21,420 nucleotides of DNA. It comes from CAKSNH01 sp964422725 (lineage in GTDB: Bacteria > Bacillota > Clostridia > UBA1381). Position 1 is the stretch's first letter. Every line of letters starts with the position of its first letter. The stretch is taken from assembly GCA_964422725.1 (NCBI GenBank), contig CAYRCC010000035.1:1-21420 (forward strand), written 5' to 3'. The notes under the pieces are model-generated. The model saw only the letters and a list, made by a program, of their open reading frames with translations. It had not been told where the DNA came from and did no database searches. The position numbers and the translations under genes were made by a program. Positions 8,489-13,048 of this stretch are shown here, piece after piece.

Positions 8489-9158
8489 GTATAAAACGGT
8501 ATACTCAAAACGTAAATCCGTCGGGATTTACGTTTTGAGTGACGGCAGTGTCGAGGTTCGCTGTCCGCGCAATACCGACAAGACGTTTATCGAGTCGTTT
8601 GTAGAAAGTAAAGCACAATGGATTATGCAAAATTCCCGTCGCAGACGTGCGGAATTTGAAAGCAAAAACAATTTCAAATTGAATTTCGGCGATATGCTTA
8701 CTTTTTTGGGCAAAGACTTTGAGCTTACCTCGGTGAAAGGAAAAAATTGCGGTTTTGACGGCAGCCGTTTTTATGTCCCGGAAAATTTGTCTTGCGGACA
8801 AATAAAGGAATGTGTAGTCGATATATACAAATCCGCTGCAAAGGATATACTGACGAAAAAAATCGCTTACTATTCCGAGATGATGAACACATCTGTGTCG
8901 GCGGTCAAAATCAACAGTGCAAAACGGCGGTGGGGGTCGTGCAGCGGCAGAAACAGCATAAATTTTTCGTGGAAGCTTATAACCGCACCGGAGGACGCGG
9001 TCGATTACGTTGTTGTGCACGAGCTTGCACACACGTTTGAACATAATCACAGCGACAGGTTTTGGGCGATTGTAAGGCGGTTTATGCCGGACTTTGAAGT
9101 TCGGAAAAAACAGCTTGTGCAGGTGCAGAAAAAGCTTGCGCTTGAAAATTGGGATTGA
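8481..9158 (+). CDS. YgjP-like zinc metallopeptidase (M48-related)
   Basis: Predicted cytosolic metal-dependent hydrolase of the YgjP/DUF45 family. The motif VVHELAHTFEHNHSDRFW (177-194 from this start) gives zinc ligands H180, H184 and H190 and catalytic E181; the family's RRWGSCS motif is at 149-155. Length 225 residues is typical. I use ATG 8481, which overlaps the nitroreductase stop in a different frame. An in-frame upstream ATG at 8442 would add 13 residues that are not family-like and would lie deep inside the previous gene. The first codons contain a 17-bp perfect inverted repeat (8503-8540), described separately. Substrates of this family are not well established. Confidence 0.88.
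   Translation: MLEYKTVYSKRKSVGIYVLSDGSVEVRCPRNTDKTFIESFVESKAQWIMQNSRRRRAEFESKNNFKLNFGDMLTFLGKDFELTSVKGKNCGFDGSRFYVPENLSCGQIKECVVDIYKSAAKDILTKKIAYYSEMMNTSVSAVKINSAKRRWGSCSGRNSINFSWKLITAPEDAVDYVVVHELAHTFEHNHSDRFWAIVRRFMPDFEVRKKQLVQVQKKLALENWD
8503..8540 (+). repeat. 17-bp perfect inverted repeat inside a coding start
   Basis: ACTCAAAACGTAAATCC (8503-8519) is followed by GTCG and then its exact reverse complement (8524-8540). The hairpin begins 22 nt after the metallopeptidase ATG and 14 nt after the nitroreductase stop codon. No U-tract follows, so it is not a normal terminator. It encodes residues 8-20 of the peptidase. In RNA it should be very stable and could slow initiation or elongation, or protect or cleave the transcript. 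Confidence 0.85.
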
Positions 9159-9174
9159 CGGAAAGGGACTTGAT

Positions 9175-9693
9175 ATGGAAAAAATATTGATTGTAATTGA
9201 TATGCAAAACGATTTTGTGACAGGCGCACTCGGTACAAAAGAGGCACAGGCGATAGTACCGGCGGTTAAGGCGAAAATCGAAAAGGCAAAGGCTGACGGG
9301 GTGAGAGTGGTATACACGCGCGACACTCATTCGCCGGAATATCGTTTTACACAGGAGGGCGGAAATCTGCCTGTCGAGCACTGCATAAAGGATACCGACG
9401 GCTGGCAGATTATCGGTGCAATTGATGTCGGCGATGACGAGATTTTTGACAAGCCTACTTTCGGCAGTGTTGCTCTGGCAAATTTTGTTTCGGAGAATAT
9501 GTGCGGTGAGGCGGAGATTATAGGGTTGTGTACCGATATATGCGTTATATCGAATGCACTGCTTTTAAAAGCGTATCTTCCGGAAATGAAAATTACGGTT
9601 GATGCCGCGTGCTGTGCCGGCGTTACGCCGGAAAGTCACAAAAACGCGCTTGAGGCTATGAAAATGTGTCAGATTAAAATAGTGAATGATTGA
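9175..9693 (+). CDS. Cysteine hydrolase, isochorismatase/nicotinamidase fold
   Basis: The 172-residue protein has the catalytic triad of the cysteine hydrolase superfamily: D9 in VIDMQNDF, K93 in DKPTFGS and C123 in TDICVISN, with the preceding cis-peptide loop. RDTHSPEY (49-56) supplies the Asp/His pair (D50, H52) that binds metal in nicotinamidases, so nicotinamide deamidation for NAD salvage is plausible; isochorismatase or another amidase activity remains possible. I chose ATG 9175, preceded by GAAAGGG, over an earlier in-frame ATG inside the upstream gene, because MEKILIVIDMQ is the normal N-terminus. It is the last gene of the GH2 run, 16 nt after the metallopeptidase. Confidence 0.9.
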   Translation: MEKILIVIDMQNDFVTGALGTKEAQAIVPAVKAKIEKAKADGVRVVYTRDTHSPEYRFTQEGGNLPVEHCIKDTDGWQIIGAIDVGDDEIFDKPTFGSVALANFVSENMCGEAEIIGLCTDICVISNALLLKAYLPEMKITVDAACCAGVTPESHKNALEAMKMCQIKIVND

Positions 9694-9713
9694 TGTGAAT
9701 TTATGAAAAAATA

Positions 9714-9776
9714 CGGGAGCGGTACGGAAACAATGCACAAACAGCATAAATTTTCCGCCGCTCCCGATTAATTTTA
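9714..9776. terminator. Bidirectional terminator between convergent genes
   Basis: CGGGAGCGG (9714-9722) pairs with CCGCTCCCG (9758-9766). Inside, CGGAAA pairs with TTTCCG and ATGC with GCAT, giving one long, interrupted hairpin. The plus-strand tail is ATTAATTTT; the minus-strand tail is TATTTTTTCAT. The hairpin sits between the cysteine hydrolase (plus, stop at 9693) and the GGGtGRT gene (minus, stop at 9810), so it can end both transcripts. Confidence 0.75.
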
Positions 9777-9809
9777 AAAAGTAATATCTAAGCCGTTTTA
9801 CAGCAGTGA

Positions 9810-10811
9810 TTACTTATTCATTGCTTCCTCAACGGCAACGGCAACCGCAACAGTCATACCAACCATCGGGTTGTTTCCGGCACCGATAAGACCCATCATT
9901 TCAACGTGAGCCGGAACAGATGACGAACCGGCAAACTGTGCGTCTGAGTGCATTCTTCCCATAGTGTCGGTCATACCGTAAGAAGCAGGACCGGCAGCCA
10001 TATTATCAGGGTGAAGTGTACGTCCCGTACCGCCGCCGGAGGCAACGGAGAAATACTTCTTGCCCTGTTCGATACATTCTTTTTTGTATGTTCCGGCAAC
10101 AGGGTGCTGGAATCTTGTAGGGTTGGTTGAGTTACCTGTGATAGATACGTCAACGCCCTCGTGGTGCATAATAGCAACACCCTCGCGGACATCGTCCGCA
10201 CCGTAACAGCGAACCTTTGAACGTTCACCGTTTGAATATGCTTTTTCACTTACGATTTCAAGCTTGCCCGTTGAGTAGTCAAACTTAGTCTGTACGTATG
10301 TGAAACCGTTAATTCTCGAAATAACCTGTGCCGCATCTTTACCAAGACCGTTAAGGATAACTCTCAAATCCTCTTTTCTTGCTTTGTTTGCACTTCTTGC
10401 AAGACCGATAGCACCCTCAGCGGCGGCAAACGATTCGTGACCTGCCAAAAATGCGAAACATTTGGTTTCCTCTCTCAGCAGCATAGCGCCCAGATTACCG
10501 TGACCGATACCTACTTTTCTGTCATCGGCAACCGAACCCGGAATACAGAATGACTGCAAGCCAAGACCGATTTTTTCGGCGGCATCGGCAGCTTTTGTAC
10601 AGCCCTCCTTGATAGCGATAGCCGCGCCGACAACATAAGCCCAGCCGGCGTTTTCAAAGGCGATTGGCTGAATGTCCTTTACCATTTTATACGGGTCGAT
10701 ACCCTTATCATCGCAGATTTTCTTAGCCTCTTCGATTGAAGAAATACCGTGCTTTGCAAGCTCTGCGTTGATTTGGTTGATTCTTCTTTCGTAACTTTCA
10801 AATAAAGCCAT
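9810..10811 (-). CDS. GGGtGRT-family protein
   Basis: The 333-residue protein carries the name-giving motif GGGTGRT at 259-265, in the context SVASGGGTGRTLHPDNMAAG. Gly-rich, conserved-looking segments surround it: GIGHGNLGAMLL (101-112), FLAGHESFAAAEGAIGLA (121-138) and the C-terminal MMGLIGAGNNPMVGMT. There is no signal peptide; the C-terminus has a short Ala/Val stretch but no convincing membrane helix. The family occurs in anaerobic bacteria and archaea and, as far as I know, has no established biochemical function. It starts 19 nt after an NifU/IscU-like scaffold gene with a GGAGG site, so the two are one operon and a role in Fe-S cluster handling is inferred. Length is typical for the family. 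Confidence 0.9.
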   Translation of the reverse strand: MALFESYERRINQINAELAKHGISSIEEAKKICDDKGIDPYKMVKDIQPIAFENAGWAYVVGAAIAIKEGCTKAADAAEKIGLGLQSFCIPGSVADDRKVGIGHGNLGAMLLREETKCFAFLAGHESFAAAEGAIGLARSANKARKEDLRVILNGLGKDAAQVISRINGFTYVQTKFDYSTGKLEIVSEKAYSNGERSKVRCYGADDVREGVAIMHHEGVDVSITGNSTNPTRFQHPVAGTYKKECIEQGKKYFSVASGGGTGRTLHPDNMAAGPASYGMTDTMGRMHSDAQFAGSSSVPAHVEMMGLIGAGNNPMVGMTVAVAVAVEEAMNK

Positions 10812-10830
10812 TATTGTATACCTCCTTGTA

Positions 10831-11523
10831 TTATTCGTGTCTTGGGTCGATAGTCTTTACGGCATCGTCAAATCTGCCGTACTGACCGCTTGCCTTTTCG
10901 AGCGCCTCGTTAGCGTCCATACCCTTAGCAATCATCTCCATCATTTTGCCGAGATGTACAAATCTGTAGCCGATAATCTGGTTTTCGTCATCAAGTGCAA
11001 GCTTTGTGATATATCCCTCGGCAAGCTCAAGGTATCTCGGACCTTTGTCGAGTGTTGCGTAGCAAGTACCAACCTGACTTCTGAGTCCTTTACCCAAGTC
11101 CTCAAGACCGGCACCGATAGGCAGACCGTCCTCTGAGAATGCGGTCTGAGTACGTCCGTATACAATTTGGAGGAATAGCTCTCTCATAGCTGTGTTTATA
11201 GCATCACATACAAGGTCGGAATTAAGAGCCTCAAGAAGTGTCTTGCCGACTAAAATTTCAGATGCCATAGCGGCAGAGTGAGTCATTCCCGAACATCCTG
11301 CCGTTTCAACAAGTGCTTCCTGAATGATACCCTCTTTTACGTTAAGCGTAAGCTTACATGTACCCTGCTGCGGTGCACACCAGCCTATACCGTGCGTAAG
11401 ACCCGAAATATCCTTAATTTCCTTTGCCTGTGTCCATCTTCCTTCCTGCGGAATAGGTGCCGGACCGTGATTAACGCCCTTAGCTACCGGACACATATTC
11501 TCTACTTCCTTTGAATAGTTCAT
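10831..11523 (-). CDS. NifU/IscU-like iron-sulfur cluster scaffold protein
   Basis: The 230-residue protein has a divergent NifU-N/IscU-type fold. The best match is ETAGCSGMTHSAAMASEILVGK (residues 73-94), which resembles the IscU block around its second ligand Cys (FGCGSAIASSS). C77 is in that place; C49 or C56 (GIGWCAPQQGTC) could correspond to the first ligand and C106 or C154 to a third. The N-terminal CPVAKG and a long C-terminal part (about 150-230) are not found in classical IscU (about 130 residues). No cysteine desulfurase gene is next to it. It is first in an operon with the GGGtGRT gene. The ATG at 11523 has AAAGGAG 9 nt upstream. Scaffold function is inferred from family resemblance. 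Confidence 0.8.
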   Translation of the reverse strand: MNYSKEVENMCPVAKGVNHGPAPIPQEGRWTQAKEIKDISGLTHGIGWCAPQQGTCKLTLNVKEGIIQEALVETAGCSGMTHSAAMASEILVGKTLLEALNSDLVCDAINTAMRELFLQIVYGRTQTAFSEDGLPIGAGLEDLGKGLRSQVGTCYATLDKGPRYLELAEGYITKLALDDENQIIGYRFVHLGKMMEMIAKGMDANEALEKASGQYGRFDDAVKTIDPRHE

Positions 11524-11567
11524 ATATTGCTGCTCCTTTCGTATCTTGTTTCCGTTACAGAAACTGT

Positions 11568-11658
11568 GTGTCGGCTTTTAAGCTGTCATCAGAGTGTAAA
11601 CTTATTAGTTTAGTGAGGTTTTGTCTACAGTCCGGTGTCGGTTTTTGAGCCGTCATTA
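11568..11658 (+). repeat. Two degenerate direct repeats in the NifU-like leader
   Basis: Positions 11568-11591 and 11635-11658 both read GTGTCGG-TTTT-AGC-GTCAT-A with 5 differences in 24 nt, offset by 67 nt, and bracket the copy-B element. They lie in the predicted leader of the NifU-like gene, upstream of its ribosome binding site. Confidence 0.45.
11591..11629 (-). repeat. Dispersed element, copy B, in the NifU-like leader
   Basis: Read on the minus strand it contains AACTAATAAGTTTACACTCT, AAACCTC and AGAC, in the same order as window positions 1-53. In this transcript TGTAGAC (11629-11623) can pair with GTTTACA (11600-11594) using one G-U pair. It lies between the predicted promoter (11661-11689) and the gene start, so it would be part of the 5' untranslated RNA. 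The inner AAACT-AATA-AGTTT is also a short palindrome, so a protein operator is an alternative. Confidence 0.5.
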
Positions 11659-11660
11659 TA

Positions 11661-11689
11661 ATTATATCAACAAATATGTAATTGTGCAA
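11661..11689 (-). promoter_or_regulatory. Promoter of the NifU-like/GGGtGRT operon
   Basis: On the minus strand TTGCAC (11684-11689), a 17-nt spacer and a perfect TATAAT (11661-11666), immediately followed by a second TATAAT (11655-11660). The -35 is weak (3 of 6). It gives a leader of about 130 nt before the ATG at 11523. Confidence 0.55.
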
Positions 11690-11708
11690 TACAAAATTTT
11701 CAGAAAAA

Positions 11709-11829
11709 TTGTGCTTTTGATAAGTTTTAACATATACAGCGTGCGGTTAAGACTTTCGTCGCGGCAAATCCGAAAAAATACTTTCTGTGCGCGGCGGTCG
11801 TGTTTTCGTTGAAAACGGATTTTTTTCGG
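11709..11829 (+). ncRNA. Possible small RNA or orphan leader ending in a terminator
   Basis: A weak promoter (TTGTGC 11709-11714, 18 nt, TATACA 11733-11738) is followed by about 80 nt without a convincing ORF. It ends in hairpin GTTTTC-GTT-GAAAAC (802-816 of the 11-kb block) with GGATTTTTTT after it. An alternative pairing exists between CCGAAAAAA (11770-11778) and TTTTTTCGG (11821-11829), which would break the terminator. The aldo/keto reductase promoter starts downstream of the hairpin, so the terminator belongs to something else. Existence of a transcript is inference. Confidence 0.3.
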
Positions 11830-11838
11830 CAAAATTAA

Positions 11839-11872
11839 CAAAAACGTTTTTATTACTTTACAAAAACGTTTT
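11839..11872 (+). promoter_or_regulatory. Two identical palindromic operators before the aldo/keto reductase
   Basis: CAAAAACGTTTT occurs at 11839-11850 and again at 11861-11872, exactly 22 bp apart, or about two helical turns. The core AAAACGTTTT is a perfect palindrome with a central CG, the form typical of LacI/GalR-family operators. The second copy overlaps the -35 box. No regulator gene is in the window. Confidence 0.6.
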
Positions 11873-11885
11873 CATATGTTAAAAT
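11857..11885 (+). promoter_or_regulatory. Promoter of the aldo/keto reductase gene
   Basis: TTTACA (11857-11862), a 17-nt spacer and TAAAAT (11880-11885) preceded by TGT, an extended -10. It lies 34 nt before the ATG and overlaps the second palindrome. Confidence 0.65.
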
Positions 11886-11918
11886 AACTCTATACTATTT
11901 TTAAAAGGGGAGATTTTA

Positions 11919-12908
11919 ATGAACTATACCGCAAACACAAACAGATATAATGAAATGAAGTATAACCGCGCAGGCAGGAGCGGACTGCTACTTCCGGCAC
12001 TGTCGCTCGGATTGTGGCACAATTTCGGCAGCTGTGACTCTTACGACAATATGGTTGATATGGTTACTACGGCGTTTGATGCCGGTATCACGCATTTTGA
12101 CCTTGCGAACAATTACGGTCCGTATCCGGGAGCGGCTGAGGAAAATTTCGGAAAAATTATGAAGGACGTTATGTCGCCTTACCGCGACGAGCTTATTATT
12201 TCCACGAAAGCCGGCTATGAAATGTGGGACGGTCCTTACGGAAATTGGGGAAGTAAAAAATATCTTACGGCAAGCCTTGACCAAAGTCTGAAACGTATGG
12301 GACTCGATTATGTCGATATTTTCTATCATCACCGTCCCGACCCGAACACGCCTATGGAGGAAACGGCACACGCACTCGATTTGATAGTTCGTCAGGGTAA
12401 AGCGCTGTATGTCGGCGTATCCAATTACAGTGCCGAGCAGACGAAAGAGATGTCGCAGCTTTTGAAAAAACTGGGAACGCCGTTTGTAATACATCAGCCG
12501 AGATACAATATGTTTGAGCGTGCAATAGAAAACGGCTTGCAGACGGTGCTTGAAGAGGAGGGTATCGGCTCTATTGCTTTTTGTCCGCTTGCACAGGGAC
12601 TGCTTACCGGTAAGTACAAAAATGGAATACCTGAGGGTTCGAGAGCCACAAAGTCAAGATTCTTAACTCCCGAGGGCGTGACCGCCGAAAAAGTGGAAAA
12701 GGCGAATAAACTTGAGGAAATCGCAAAAAACCGCGGACAAAGTCTTGCACAGATGGCACTTGCGTGGAATTTGCGCGGTTCAAAGCTTACAAGTGTGCTT
12801 ATAGGTGCAAGCCGTGCATCGCAGATAACGGAAAATGTACTTGCAATAAAAAATCTTGAGTTTACCGCTGATGAACTCAATACAATTGATTCTGTACTCA
12901 ATGCGTAA
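11919..12908 (+). CDS. gprA: Aldo/keto reductase, GprA/YghZ type
   Basis: NADPH-dependent aldo/keto reductase closely resembling E. coli YghZ/GprA, which reduces L-glyceraldehyde 3-phosphate and methylglyoxal. Shared stretches include LPALSLGLWHNFG (25-37), THFDLANNYGP (58-68), AEENFG (73-78), ELIISTKAGY (91-100) and SLDQSLKRMGL (119-129). The catalytic tetrad is D61, Y66, K97 and H138. Near the C-terminus VLIGASRASQI matches the cofactor-binding end. Length 329 is normal, slightly shorter at the C-terminus than the E. coli enzyme. It stands alone with its own promoter and AAGGGGAG site. The paired palindromes suggest repression and induction, perhaps by a sugar-responsive regulator. A role as a general aldehyde detoxifier or potassium-channel-like beta subunit relative is less likely. 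Confidence 0.9.
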   Translation: MNYTANTNRYNEMKYNRAGRSGLLLPALSLGLWHNFGSCDSYDNMVDMVTTAFDAGITHFDLANNYGPYPGAAEENFGKIMKDVMSPYRDELIISTKAGYEMWDGPYGNWGSKKYLTASLDQSLKRMGLDYVDIFYHHRPDPNTPMEETAHALDLIVRQGKALYVGVSNYSAEQTKEMSQLLKKLGTPFVIHQPRYNMFERAIENGLQTVLEEEGIGSIAFCPLAQGLLTGKYKNGIPEGSRATKSRFLTPEGVTAEKVEKANKLEEIAKNRGQSLAQMALAWNLRGSKLTSVLIGASRASQITENVLAIKNLEFTADELNTIDSVLNA

Positions 12909-12988
12909 TATACGTATATGACGGCTGTCAAGCATTGATAACGGGCGGTTCGGCGAAAATCACAGGCGTGTTTTACCTTGATTTGTAA

Positions 12989-13038
12989 CCGCGCCGCTGT
13001 TTCGGCGGTACTTTTGCTTTGCCGCATAAGTACCGCCG
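12989..13038. other. Hairpin between convergent genes, weak terminator at best
   Basis: CGGCGGTACTT (13003-13013) pairs exactly with AAGTACCGCCG (13028-13038). The left arm can alternatively pair with GCCGC just upstream (about 12993-12997). No U-tract follows on either strand. It lies between the aldo/keto reductase stop (12908) and the kinase stop (13049). It may be a transcript-end hairpin for both genes or a Rho-type barrier. Confidence 0.4.
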
Positions 13039-13048
13039 CAGTGCTTTG

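Noticed and set aside
11578..11595. CUGAUGA in the NifU-like leader, resembling a hammerhead ribozyme core
   Set aside because: The required GAAA and UH elements are not positioned around suitable stems, and copy A of the element lacks CUGAUGA.
11621..11812. Plus-strand open frame of 63 codons in the NifU-like/aldo-keto reductase gap
   Set aside because: It starts with TTG, has no ribosome binding site, has an unlikely composition, and overlaps the predicted promoter on the other strand and the terminator-like hairpin.
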